Shown: positions 8,627-18,298 of the stretch, one piece after another
Position numbering within the stretch: the stretch's first letter is position 1
Layout of the letters: every line of letters begins with the position of its first letter
Source of the DNA: Isochrysis galbana
Taxonomy: Eukaryota; Haptophyta; Isochrysidales; Isochrysidaceae
Assembly: GCA_018136815.1 (NCBI GenBank)
Contig: CM030943.1
Coordinates: forward strand, 2,929,403-2,952,402
Length of the DNA stretch: 23,000 bases
Direction: 5' to 3'
Translations under genes and position numbers: made by a program
The notes under the pieces: model-generated
What the model was told of the DNA's origin: nothing
Database searches by the model: none
Seen by the model: the letters and a program-made list of their open reading frames with translations, nothing else

Positions 8627-9544
8627 CTATCCCCTATGTTTATGAGAGTGAGTGTGTGTGCCATTACTTGTTCCTAGACAATTAACAATCGCATTGACAA
8701 ATGCAACTTTGGCAATGACAATGTAGCTGTTTATGGTCTCCGGCTGGGGTTTATGATCTCCGGCCGAGGCTCGTTCCTCATCGACATAAAAGATCCAAGG
8801 ACCTTTGCGTCCTTTGTCCATCCCGTCTGGAGTGGCATCCAGGCCTTCTAGCTTGGAAAGAAGATATTTCATGTAGGTGGCAACATCCTCGCTCTTGATG
8901 TCCTTCTTGTCCTCGGCTAGCTGAGCTAGCTGGATGAAGAAAGGGGTGTCATCCGGTTCTTCCTTATCATCATGAGGGGGGGAGGCAAATTGAGTGTTGG
9001 TGGTCTGAGTCGGCTTGGGCTCCGACTATGGGTCAGCCCTCTTGCGCGAGGGCGGCTGGGGCTGTTGGGTGGATTGAGGAGCCTTCTGTGCTTCCTGTGG
9101 GCGCTTCCCCTTGGGGCCGGCCGCCTCAGCGTACGATTTTTGGTTGATGTTCAAAGAAGGGTTGGTTGCCGTAAAGGCCTCCATGATTGTCTGTTGTGTG
9201 AAGTGCCCGCCCCCGAGGGGTGCACTGCTGGTAGGAGTTACCACCATGGGGGTGGCAGCATGGCTGCCACCCACCATGGGGAGTCCTTGTTGGGTTGATA
9301 GTCCAGTGGAGTGAGGCGGCAGAGCCAGAGGCTGGCTCTGCTGGTCTGCAGGGAACAGGGCCCTTCCTGTCCCCTGCTTCTATGGCTGGTGGGGAGGCGA
9401 AGGTGGGAGGATCATGTCGACGTCGCTGTCTGTCAGTGGGGCGGCCTGCTGCGAGCGCTTCGGCTCCGGCGGCTTGGGGCGGCCCCTGTGGGGCGTCGTG
9501 GCGGCGGGGGGCTGGGAGGTGGGAGCGGTCGGCGCGCGCTCCAT
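8627..9544 (-). pseudogene. Gag-like Pro/Gln-rich retroelement frame broken by two TAG codons
   Basis: From ATG at 9544 the minus strand reads one frame of 305 sense or interrupted codons to a TAG at 8629-8627, broken only by TAG at 9382-9380 and 9028-9026. Composition is coherent across both breaks: a Pro/Gln/Ala-rich N-terminal half (starts MERAPTAP; later SYAEAAGPKGKRPQEAQK) and a more structured C-terminal part with FFIQLAQLAEDKKDIK and KGPWIFYVDEERA. Both breaks have the context CCA TAG in Gln-rich sequence, so CAG-to-TAG changes are the simplest explanation. The SYAEAA stretch is common in ORF1 proteins of algal and fungal LINEs, but no zinc knuckle is seen. The DNA around its ATG recurs at 22220-22247, which supports a repeated element. 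Confidence 0.45.
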
Positions 9545-9564
9545 CGCTAAAACTATAACAATAG
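9530..9564 (-). repeat. Repeat copy 1: AT-rich leader plus start codon of the gag-like frame
   Basis: On the minus strand this reads CTATTGTTATAGTTTTAGCG followed by ATGGAGCGCGCGCCG. The core TATAGTTTT(A/C)GCG plus the start-codon block is repeated on the plus strand at 22220-22247 with one mismatch in 28 bases. It is probably the 5' end of an element family. Confidence 0.7.
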
Positions 9565-9812
9565 TTTTTTCCAGGTACCGCACAGTATGCGGGCTCCTCA
9601 AACCTTGTGGCACCTGCATACCGGTGGAACAACTTAGGCAGGGGGAGGAGGGCTTGGTCAGAGCGAGAAGCAGGCCAGCGCGGGACAGGGCGTGTGATCT
9701 GTGCCCAGCTCTCTGGGAGATTCTGGGCCGTCCGGGTGAGTCCCCCCCGCATGCCAAGAGGCAGCGCAGGGGGGTGGATGGTTCTCTCCTCCCATGAGGG
9801 GAGTCGAGAAAT

Positions 9813-9829
9813 GGGGGGGGGGGGGGGGG
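9813..9829 (+). repeat. Poly-G run of 17
   Basis: An uninterrupted G17 run lies directly beside a GCGAGCGCCCCCC segment. Comparable C or G runs occur at about 382-398, 729-738, 4528-4541, 5044-5072, 5425-5438 and 6066-6078. Their lengths may be assembly-sensitive. Confidence 0.9.
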
Positions 9830-12800
9830 CGAGCGCCCCCCTTAATGGCGACCAATCATAAGATTACTATGAGATGGTTCCAAGCAGGTGCAGGAGCACG
9901 GCCGGGTGTTCATTGCCATTGCTTTACAGATTGTAGGAAACAAGCATCTATAGCAACCCAACAACAATAATTAGAAGGAGAAGTCCGCTAAGTATCTAGT
10001 CAACGCATCCACGCGGCGAGTTGAGGGACTCCCTCGGGAGTCTCGACCCAATCCCCCACCATGACCAGCATTAAGCGGCATCAATAGCTTTGGATAGCTG
10101 CGCAACAGGTCGGATGGGCGAGTGCATCCGCTTAATATTCCACTGTGAATCTATAGGCATCCCATTCGGCTGGCGCATGGTTCGAAGAGTCCCTTCGCAA
10201 TGGCATTGGCTTCACAACTGTGCATCATTGAGTCGATCCGCTGAGCAAAGGCTCCTCATGGACTAGGCAGCAATGTCGGCGCTGCAACGCAGAGATGCGG
10301 CGCCTTTACCGGGGAAAGTTTGATAGACGACGAGGCAGAGCGGTAAAGCCGATGTCTGCCCCCGATCGCTGCGTTGTCTACGGAAACTCTCAGCCACTCA
10401 AAATTGGAAGAGGAAGCCCACTTCTTCTTCGGATTGAAGCGCGGGCAACCTGAGAAGTCGAGGATATGGTGGTGAGATGGCTACATGCAGTAGCCTTTTC
10501 AATCTCTTCAGCTGCGAGCACGCATGGTGAGAGCCTGGCAGCGTTGTCACGTGCGAGCACGCGATGCGTGCGGCTTTGCAATTTTGGCCGTGTTTGTCGA
10601 GAGAAAGCGAAGGGCTTACGTCCAAAGGTGACGGGAGCGCCTTCGGCAAATGTTGCTCGCCAGGTGGACATGCACAAGTGGTCGTTGTCACCCTTCGTGC
10701 CGAGAGCCCGCCTTCGCACCTACGAGTATGAAAGGTGCTGGGAGAAAAGCACCGGGATATTTGCAGCGGCACAGCCCTCCCGTATGGAGGTTCGCCGGCT
10801 GCGGTGGTGCACTACACGTGGACTTTGAGCGGCGTCGCCATGTGAAGTGCACGGACGCTCACCGGTCCAGCAGGGCCGAGCACAAATCCATCCCGTAGAT
10901 CTTTCTTCATCGATTTCATCCCTGCGTCTAAATTTTCCTAAACAAGCGATTAAAAGGACGGCAACGCGGGAGGGCGCAATGGATGCAGCTGACTTGGGCA
11001 GCGCCGACAAGGATGGGAGCCTCGAGAGCGAGCGGACAATACGGTTAAGGCGCAAAACACGACGGCGACGGCACCCATCAGCCTCACCCAAAAGTGATGC
11101 TTCGGGAAAGCACTTTCGACATGTGTAACTTACCTGCATTCGTTTGAGGATCGAAATAATCATGGGTTCTGCGTCGCCGCATGCCCGCGTATCGTTGACA
11201 AGTAGCTTCCAACATGGTTTTGGTAGCACAACCCGTACCCCGGTGCAATCCGACCAAAAACCGCAGTCTGAGTGCGGATGGGTGCAGACGCTCTTATGGG
11301 TCTAGCGAGCACGCGCTTGTCATCGACAAGGCAGATGTCTAAGGCCGTTTCACGGATACTTGGCATCTCGGAGACACCAACGTCATGGTTGCTCGAACGC
11401 GTGTGAAGTGCTCGTGGGCTGCGTCTACTCGCCTGTTTGATGCTCCGGGAGGCCGGCACGTAGCGCCCCAACATCTGCCGATGACACCAGCAATTCAGCG
11501 CCCTCAGTCGGCGCCGTCGGAGCAAATTTGCCGCCCCGAACGAATGCCTCGCCATTGGAAAATGAAAGCTCACCACGCAGTTGCCCCTAAAGGGATGAAG
11601 AGAGGTGGCAGGTGGTGGAGGCGGAGGCGCGAGCACGGGCGGAAGGAGGGGTGGGGGGCAAGATTGGAGCCTTGAGGGCCGAACTAAGAGCTTGGAGTCG
11701 ACGCGATGGCACGCTTCGAATGATGATGCCGGCTCGAAGAACAACCTCCCTGTTTCCATTGGCTTCCAATCGTGCAGGGCTACAGCAAGCGGACGGGGGG
11801 CGTGGTGGCCGCATTACGGGTGAGCTTCGCCCAGCACTGGACGCAACGTCTTCGACTTCATTGCACGGCGCAAGCGCCGCGAGGACTGCGTACGGCTGCC
11901 GGGCACTTCGTGTCCCTGCAATGGCGAGGCATAGTCCATCTCTTATGCCCGCGCGGCCGAGAGCACGCGAAGGCCCTCGCAAGGAGAGCACGGAGTAGGG
12001 AGACGAGCATGTCTTCAGGCCTCCTCGACACCGGTGTGCAACGCTCCACCTACACTCGGGATGTGATGTCCAGTTGAGTGGCCAAGCAAGGGGTGTGGGT
12101 GGGCTCTTGGTCGATCCAAGGAGGCGCAACCCGTACACGAGCCTTCGTGATCCCCTTGCATGAGCTGGATTGTTCGGTGCAGCTACGGACAGCATCAACT
12201 ACTAGGCCCCGAGCAAGAACACAGGTCTCTGACCATGCATGCCGCTAGCTAGGGCGGGCAGCTCACGTCTGCCAGTCCCTTATATCCGGAGCGTCCGAGC
12301 AGTTAACGAGCACTAATGGTGTTCCCGCCAACGCGCTCAGCGGCTTGGGTCCGTCTTGCCGGAGGACTCTCTTCGCGACGGCGGTCGCGTGGAATGAGAT
12401 GGCAGGAGCGTGTGGGCCCGTCGCCTGGAGGGAGGAGCGGCAGAGGTGGGTAAAGAGCACGGCTCGCACCAAGGTGGTGTGTGGTCAAGCCCGATGAGCA
12501 TGCGAGCTCCGGCAGAGTGCGACGCTCACTCCGATCGCACCTTGTATTCTTCACATGCGGCGGTCAGCACTGTCCTGAGCAACTTGGACCGTTTACCGTG
12601 GCTCCAGCCTTCCCATGTGGTTGGGCGATTTCTCAACGTCTCCAGAGCGCGCTGAAGCTGTCGCGACGAAACGAGAAAAGTTTTAGTAGGGCCAGCAGGC
12701 GTGGAAACCAGGCAGGCGGGAAGGCCGTGCAATCACGCCCGTTTGGACGCTTCCATCCTCGCGCAGACACGCTGTGCACGCTTCGCGCACCTTTTTGTTG

Positions 12801-13134
12801 CAGAAGCCACCCGGCGTGTCCGCGGCGCACAAGTACTCCGCAGTCGATAGACTCTGCGCACCGAGCACGCGGGAGAGGCGTGGGTAGGCCGGGGGTGGCG
12901 ATTGTGCAAAGCGAGTTCAGACGGCCTCTTTGGCACACAGCGCTCGTATGATCTTCAACACAAGCAGATGCTAAGCCTGGCTCGCTCACCATAGTCCACT
13001 GCCTATTTTTGGTCCCAAGATTATGGTCGAGATGTGCCACGGCATTAGCGCCCGTCTCGGGGTCCATCGTGACCAGATTCTACGCCATTGCAGCAATGAC
13101 AACCCCAGGGTAACAAGCGTAACATGAGCGACTC
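9830..13134. other. 3.3 kb with no supportable gene
   Basis: Several frames of 100-200 codons exist on both strands, but none shows a recognisable domain, consistent codon bias or a phase-consistent splice chain. Small structures include a hairpin GACTCCC-TC-GGGAGTC near 10028-10043 and an inverted pair ATTAAGCGG/CCGCTTAAT near 10070 and 10127. A plus-strand frame from ATG 10979 to 11128 encodes a basic Arg-rich tail and could be an exon, but support is weak. The right end includes the 3' flank of the glycosyltransferase gene. Confidence 0.4.
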
Positions 13135-14741
13135 CTAGCTCGGGGGGCCCGCGTGCAGCTTGCGCGCGCGGGGCAGCGACAGGTGCACCAGAGTTTGAAG
13201 TCGCTGCTGGAATCGGCGCATGTGCATCAAGCCCCATTGCAGGTTCCGCTGCTCAAAAGGATGAACCATTGAGAAGCCAAGAGGATCCATGTTCCACCTG
13301 CGAGCATGCGTTGGCAGAGACGAGGGCGCCATACGGGAGCAAGCATGATTAGAAGACGAAGGCAGAGAAGGTGGACAGTGCAAGGCTCTGGCGGGCACGG
13401 GTAAGCTTTACCAGTCGCGGACGAGCTCCCTCATATTGGGCGTATTGCGAAGTGCAATGAAGCCCATGTTGGGTCCCAAGGTGTAGGGCCAGTCCCAGCC
13501 GAAGAAGCCTTCAGCCGCCGTAGCCGGCACGCCCGAGACGGAAGTCGACGCGTATGCCTGCATAGGCTTTGAATCAAGAATGCCGCCGAATGACGCGATT
13601 AGGTGCGGCAGCGAGAGCGTGGCGTTTGCCTGTGCAACAGGGAGCGGGTAAAAAACCTCCGGGGCACAACGCGAGGTGATGGCCCCGAAAAACGCTGGCT
13701 GGCGCGACCCTCCACCAGCTATCCAGAGGTGGGCAAGCAGGCGGACCATGAAGGCATCTGAATCGAGGAAAACAATCCAATCGTGCTTGGAGCTCAACGC
13801 GTCGCCCAACCCGGCGACCTGCGCGAGGCGAGCGAGCACGTGGGCACTAAATGCGTGCTCAGCCATTGAGATGCCGATCGGCCAAGGTGTTGCAGCGTCC
13901 TCGGCATGACCCACCTTGCAGTAGGAAGGATGGCGCGGCCCGTAGCGCTCGTGCGAGCATCCCGCGCCACAAACATAATTCTTGCAGCCTTCGCCTTGTA
14001 GCTTGTAGAAGACGAGCTCATACCCGTGCTTTCTTGCGTATCTGAGAGACAGAGGTGAGGGTACCAGTCTTGCACCGAATCCATATATCACCCGCGACAT
14101 AAGCCAACAATACAGAAGGAGTGAGAGAGAGGGGTAGGGACGAGAAGAGGGGAAGGCACATTGGCTGGTGTTGCACATGCTGAGCCCAGAATTGCAAGAT
14201 GGTGCTGCTACCTCCCCCAAATTTCTCTTCAGCTCCTGGTGCTGCCGCCTGCGCGGAGCTGCCACGGCGTGTAAATCAACACTAAGGGGGATGGGCGCTC
14301 ACTGCAGGTTCAGGTAATATGTGAGCGTGCCCACGTTGACGTCCTTGACCACGTCCATGTCACCTAAGGCCTTACTGAAAGAGGTCGCGTTGCAGAAGTG
14401 AGTGTGAGCATCGGCGTCGCTGTTGCTCTGTGGCCCACGAGCGGCCTGCTCTCTTGACCCTCGCTGCTCGTTTCACGGGCGCTCCCTCTCCTTGCCCATG
14501 CCGTTGCACTCACCAAACTCGTGTGCTCTCACTACTACCTCGATCTTCCCTGCCTGCTGCCTTCCCCCGCCTCTGCCTCCCTTCCCCCTCCCCTAGCCCC
14601 CCATCCCCCCGCTCGCGCCCCGCGCGCGCTGGACGGGGTCAAGAAGGGCGGGCAAAACACATCCCACCTGCAGCCGCGCCTCCCCCACGCCGCCAGCTCC
14701 GGCTCATTCGTATCCATCATCACCAGCACCACCGACGCCAT
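13135..14741 (-). CDS. GT34-like glycosyltransferase (five exons)
   Basis: Exons on the minus strand: 14741-14668, 14374-14303, 14041-13915, 13818-13412, 13297-13135. All phases agree (for example AG|GTGGGA to TTTCAG|T, CA|GTGAGC to CTCAG|A, TG|GTAAAG to CGCAG|G), giving 280 residues. Key motifs: YARKHGYELVFY (50-61), HPSYCK (86-91), FLDSDAF with the metal-binding DxD at 110-112, GPNMGFIALRNTP, then DWW across the last junction, and HPFEQRNL near 239-246. This order matches the GMA12/MNN10 (GT34) type fold, which transfers galactose or xylose from a nucleotide sugar, normally in the Golgi lumen. The start is chosen as an ATG in good context (GCGATGGCG). No membrane anchor is seen, so a 5' exon may be missing; the frame is open further upstream to about 14800. 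A related GT family (GT77-like) remains possible. Confidence 0.78.
13819..13914 (-). other. 96-nt in-frame intron of the glycosyltransferase gene
   Basis: The exon ends TGCAAG, the intron starts GTGGGT and ends CTCGCCTCGCGCAG, and the next exon begins GTCGCC. The segment is 32 codons without a stop. Removing it brings HPSYCKV directly before the helix leading into HDWIVFLDSDAF, the spacing usual in this family; keeping it inserts 32 unexplained residues. Confidence 0.75.
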
Positions 14742-15000
14742 CGCGCCCGCCGCGCCCACTGAGCGCTCGAGCACCAATAGTATTTTAGAGTTTATCTCCG
14801 GTGTTGGGAGATTATGTTGTATTTCTAGATCTAAGCTCTAGTCTAAGGTGGTTCTTAAGGTTTTCTAACTCTGGCGCGAGACGGCGAGTGGCTGGCGCGC
14901 TGGCTGCTCACCTGCTGCCCGCCTCTACAGGCCTTCGCTCCATGTATGGGGCATGGGAGTTTGGTGATCCGTAGGGAGTCTAGGCCCATGAACCATGAAG
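14742..15000. other. 5' flank of the glycosyltransferase gene with an AT-rich segment
   Basis: Between about 14776 and 14868 the sequence is unusually AT-rich compared with both sides and breaks all minus-strand frames. On the minus strand a short ATG frame ending at GGCAGCAG|GTGAGC (near 14912) could be an upstream exon, but its phase does not match the exon at 14741 without further unknown exons. The last 8 bases (14993-15000) are the left target duplication of the next element. Confidence 0.35.
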
Positions 15001-15382
15001 CCCGGATGGGACAACAGGTACAAGGTCAACAGGTTTCGGGGGCCTATTCCTATTAAGAGGACCTATTGACAGGTCGCAATAGGTCCGTAACAGGTCAAAA
15101 TAAAACTCTTTTTACTAATTTTATAGATGTATGAGTATGTGATGTATATTATGAATATGATTGGCTTCTGACTTCTGAGCTAAGTTACTAGGGAGAGGAA
15201 GGGATCCGAGATGATTTGGGCGTGGCTACGATAGCGGTACCTATAGTATAGGCCTATAGCCACGCGCGAGGCGAGAATAGTGAAAGGTTTTTTTTTACCT
15301 ATTACCTATTAACAGGTAACAGGTCTGGTAGGCCTCTTGACCTCTTAATAGAACCTATTAGAAGCCTATTGTCCCATCTGGG
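15001..15382. mobile_element. 382-bp non-autonomous hAT-type MITE
   Basis: The left end CCCGGATGGGACAACAGG (15001-15018) and right end CCTATTGTCCCATCTGGG (15365-15382) are inverted repeats matching at 16 of 18 positions. The element is flanked by a perfect 8-bp duplication CCATGAAG (14993-15000 and 15383-15390), the size made by hAT transposases. The subterminal regions are full of AACAGGT and its complement ACCTGTT, and of ACCTATT, typical of transposase-binding arrays. The centre holds a hairpin with arms GCGTGGCTA/TAGCCACGC around CCTATAGTATAGG. No coding capacity. Confidence 0.88.
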
Positions 15383-15433
15383 CCATGAAGTGGAAGTGGA
15401 TGGATGTGATATGTGATGGCGCGGCTGCAGCGG

Positions 15434-15618
15434 CCCTAGATGGGAAATACGGTGCAAGGGCCTGCAAATACAGCCAAATACATACGTATTTGGCCTCCGG
15501 CCAAATCCATTTCAAATACATTCGAGGCCTACAACTCAGGCCACGCTTCAAATACAGCCAAATACATATGTATTTGGTCTCTGGCCAAATATGGTAAATA
15601 CGTATTTCCCATCTAGGG
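15434..15618. mobile_element. 185-bp palindrome-rich MITE
   Basis: Perfect 18-bp terminal inverted repeats CCCTAGATGGGAAATACG (15434-15451) and its complement (15601-15618) are flanked by a 6-bp direct repeat CAGCGG (15428-15433 and 15619-15624). Inside, a unit containing CAAATACAGCCAAATACATA occurs twice, 84 bases apart (from 15465 and from 15549). The second copy contains a perfect 20-bp palindrome (15558-15577); the first has one central C/T difference (15474-15493). The flanking CAGCGG lies in GCAGCGG-rich sequence, so the duplication is a little less certain than the ends. Confidence 0.8.
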
Positions 15619-15738
15619 CAGCGGCCGCGCGGCCGCTGGCAGCGGCAGCGGCTACTACCCGCTACCCGGGGCTTGGCCCAGGCCAGAGTTTCGTTTCGGA
15701 CCCGCCCAAACTTCGTTTCGAAATTTCGCACACATTTA
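15619..15738. other. Short repetitive spacer with an 18-bp palindrome
   Basis: AGCGGCCGCGCGGCCGCT at 15620-15637 is a perfect palindrome directly beside the MITE end. Further on, AGTTTCGGNCCCGC followed by CCAAAYTTCG occurs twice (near 15687 and 15743). Confidence 0.6.
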
Positions 15739-15739
15739 A

Positions 15740-15961
15740 CTAAGTTTCGGGCCCGCTCCACCCAAATTTCGGGGGTGTGACGGATGACGGATCGAGCATG
15801 ACCATTGGCTCGATATGCGACGATACGGAAGGGAAACGATCGGCGGGAGGCGCGGCGAAGGTGGCCGGGAGTGATGGAATGGCGGGCTGGACCACCTCCT
15901 CAGCAGAGGAAGGCGGGAGGACGGGCTTGAGCGAGGGCGAGCGCGACGACGGAGCGGACAT
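15740..15961 (-). CDS. Possible 73-residue Ser/Pro-rich frame, perhaps a truncated gag start
   Basis: ATG at 15961 to a stop at 15740. The product is Ser/Pro/Ala-rich (MSAPSSRSPSLKPVLPPSS at the start) and ends near VTPPKFGWSG. Upstream on the minus strand is about 400 bases of CGT/CTC-rich sequence. Third positions favour C and G. The composition and the PPKF(G) ending resemble the start of some retrotransposon gag proteins, but nothing confirms it, and the frame stops as it enters the repeat spacer. It may be a fragment or chance. Confidence 0.25.
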   Translation of the reverse strand: MSAPSSRSPSLKPVLPPSSAEEVVQPAIPSLPATFAAPPADRFPSVSSHIEPMVMLDPSSVTPPKFGWSGPET

Positions 15962-16688
15962 GGCTGGGCGGGTCGGGATGGATAGGCTCGGGCTGAGGGA
16001 GTGGAGAGGTTTGGTGCTGAGGTAGTGTTGAGAACGAGGGACGAGAACGGGGACGAGAACGAGAACGAGAGCGACGAACGAAGAACGACAGACGAAAGAC
16101 GGATAGAGTCCGATGGACCGACGAGATGACGACACCACACTCACTACGTCGACGGCGGCGAGAGCGACATCGAGCGAGCGGCGAGAGGCGAGGGCGAGTG
16201 AGAGGAGGGCTGTGATGGCAGGGGCTGGCGAGGCGAGGCGAGATGGTAGGGTATGAGTGTTACGAGAGCGAGAGCGACGAGAGCGAGAGCGACGGATGAC
16301 GACTGACGACAGGACGACGGACAAAGACACCCAGGAAAACACTCCGACTCTCGCCCCACGACTTTCTCACATAACTCGACTGAAATCAAACCCAAACACT
16401 CTGGGCAGACGACGACGGACGACGATCAGAAGGCGATCTATCGGCGATCCCGTCTGGAAGGGGAATCGCACCATAATGGAAACGAGAGGCAATCCTGCCG
16501 CACGAAGATTCCAAGATCCAAGAGACCTATCGAATAAGACGAAAGAAGTGCGGTGTGCCTAAGGGGGAGATGCGAAGAGATTGCAAATTAAACCTGATTG
16601 CAATCACTGAAGTAGATAGAGAAACGCGGAGAAGATAGCGAATTAAACCTATTTGCGAAGCACCTAGGATGAAGAAAGGTGGGGAGTG
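15962..16688. other. Simple-sequence region and left flank of the hAT element
   Basis: From 16035 to 16345 the plus strand is dominated by GACGAGAAC-like and GAGAGCGAC-like repeats. Near 16575-16600 and 16628-16660 two related segments share AATTAAACCT followed by ATTTGC or ATTGC. A purine tract CTAAGGGGGAGATG at 16559-16572 resembles a retrotransposon polypurine tract. I can support no gene. Confidence 0.35.
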
Positions 16689-16824
16689 GGGAAACTCCTA
16701 GTTGGGCTGTCAGCCCGTAAGCTTACGGTGGTTTTGAGCTCACACTTACATCAGTACTTACATCAGTACTGATATCAGCTTACGCCCCTACATTATAACT
16801 TCTAACATTGCTATCATATAGTAC

Positions 16825-17669
16825 TTACTCATCGGGCTCGTCGATGACCATCTCTAGCTCCCATGGCAACACTGCACTCTCCCAATCCTCGAGCACCTCC
16901 TCCAACAACAGATTTGTGTGAGCACGCACAAGCCTTTCAACTGTGAGTTGGCCCAAACGGTTCGCGCTTCTTTGAGTGGATCCATCCTTCCACTGACCAA
17001 GAGGTCTCACATCCGGAAGCAGAGCAGTTCATCGCAAGCAAACGCATCGCTGCCCAACACAATTCAGGCCAAAAGCACAAGTAAATTCGAGCCCATTTGT
17101 AAGACGGCATCTTCTTAGCCCGCTCGGAAAAGGCCACCTCATTGTTCAGATCGTGCGCTCCACTGCTCCAAGCCTCCTCGAAGTCAGCTAGTTGAGCTAG
17201 CAAAGCCGGATATGAGTGAGCAGGGGTGGCCATCTGCTTCAGAACCTGCTTCAAGTCCCGCATTTCATTCGCATCAAAATCACGACGACAAAATTCTAGA
17301 TCGAAACGAAATGCAGCGGTCCGCCTACGCAGCTCCACAAGCACTTCAGCCTTACGATCACGCCACTGCTCGCTTGGCACGCACAAACGAATGGTACGTG
17401 GTTTCACAGACGGATCCAGATGTGCACGAATCTGAAATGGCCCACCGGCCACCGGTGTAGTGAAAACCACAAAAAAGACACTGCTTCAATTTGGTGCTCT
17501 TGCTGCGGCCGCTCGTTTCGACGACTGTCGACCATTCGAGAGCCGAGCCCTTGAGGTTGGAGAGCGGCTGCCTGCCCCAGCACTCCCCCTCCAAGCCCGT
17601 GTCGTCGTTCTCATTGACATCGTTCACGTCCACGTGCTCGATGTCGATGCTGGCCATGCTCGCCGCCAT
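16825..17669 (-). pseudogene. Broken, internally shortened BED-type hAT transposase
   Basis: From ATG at 17669 the frame gives an acidic N-terminus, then KQCLFCGFHYTGG, the start of a BED-like zinc finger. A tandem 7-bp duplication (17442-17455) then shifts the frame; the next frame continues the finger with PFQIRAHLDP and then LCVPSEQW. It goes on to PELCWAAMRLLAM and WSVEGWIHSKK, the C-terminal hAT dimerisation block (Ser-rich, E..WS, HSK.R). A second shift near 16965-16975 moves the last part (ANRLGQLTVERLVRAH) to a third frame ending at a TAA at 16825-16827. Known full-length enzymes of this type are roughly 600 residues or more; the central RNase-H-like catalytic part is absent here. It is therefore non-functional, although the ends of the protein are well preserved. 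Confidence 0.8.
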
Positions 17670-17805
17670 TTTGTGGTCTCTTCGTAAATCTGCGAACAGC
17701 GGGGGGGGAAGGGATGAGCGTAGCAATGCAGCGCAACGCACTAAAGGGATAAATGCATGTGCGACGGCACTAGGGCAATAGCTCTGACTGTGTGTTCTTG
17801 CATGT

Positions 17806-17930
17806 GCGCGCGCGAGCGTCCGCCCAGCCCAGCCTGTGACCTGTGAGGGAGGAGGGAGGGTGGGGGAGCGCGCGCGAGCGTCCCGCCCAGCCCAGCCTGT
17901 GAGGGAGAGGGAGGAGGGAGGGTGGGGGAG
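17806..17930. repeat. Tandem duplication of about 62 bp inside the hAT element
   Basis: GCGCGCGCGAGCGTC, CGCCCAGCCCAGCCTGTGA and GGGAGGAGGGAGGGTGGGGGA follow each other twice (17806-17867 and 17868-17930) with small indels. It lies in the 5' flank of the transposase remnant. Confidence 0.8.
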
Positions 17931-18298
17931 GTACAGCGCGCGCCAAGGGGAGCATGCCAAAGCATGCTGACCGACCGCGCGCGGGCGCGCGAGCGCGGGG
18001 CATGCGCACAGAGACAGAGAGAGGGAGGGCAGCACAAACAAAGAGAGAGCAAGCAAGTGCATGTGAAGATGAAGAGGCCAGGGTGGTGGGCGGGGGGAGA
18101 GAGGCAGGGGATGGGGGAGGGGGAGAGCGGGCGCGCCTTTCGCGCGCAGCCTCGTTCCCGCTCCTCTAGGAGTTTTGTTTTCAATTTTATTTTCAACTTG
18201 TCGCCCTAGGCACTGACATCAGTATATCAGCTCCCCAGGAGCTGATACTGATGCATCAGTACTGATATCAGTACTGACGGCCCAACTAGGGGGAAACT

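Larger units (their letters stand above)
16697..18290. mobile_element. 1594-bp hAT transposon with both ends and target duplication
   Basis: The left end CCTAGTTGGGCTGTCAG (16697-16713) and the right end (18274-18290) are inverted repeats differing at one of 17 positions. The flanking 8-bp duplication GGGAAACT is perfect (16689-16696 and 18291-18298). Both subterminal regions carry clusters of CAGTACTGATATCAG-type palindromes (about 16750-16788 and 18220-18280) and a hairpin ATCAGCTCC-CCA-GGAGCTGAT at 18226-18246. The inside holds a broken BED-hAT transposase on the minus strand. The intact ends suggest it could still be mobilised by an active relative elsewhere. Confidence 0.9.

Noticed and set aside
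8627..9544. Genetic code with TAG read as glutamine
   Set aside because: The kinase (1240-1242) and RING (21191-21193) genes end naturally at TAG, so host-wide reassignment is not supported.
11160..12198. Two minus-strand frames of about 200 codons as genes
   Set aside because: No recognisable motif, irregular composition and no consistent splice chain; equally long frames exist on the other strand.
15740..16342. 200-codon minus frame as one protein
   Set aside because: The upstream two-thirds translate CGT/CTC repeats; only the last 73 codons have even weak coding character.
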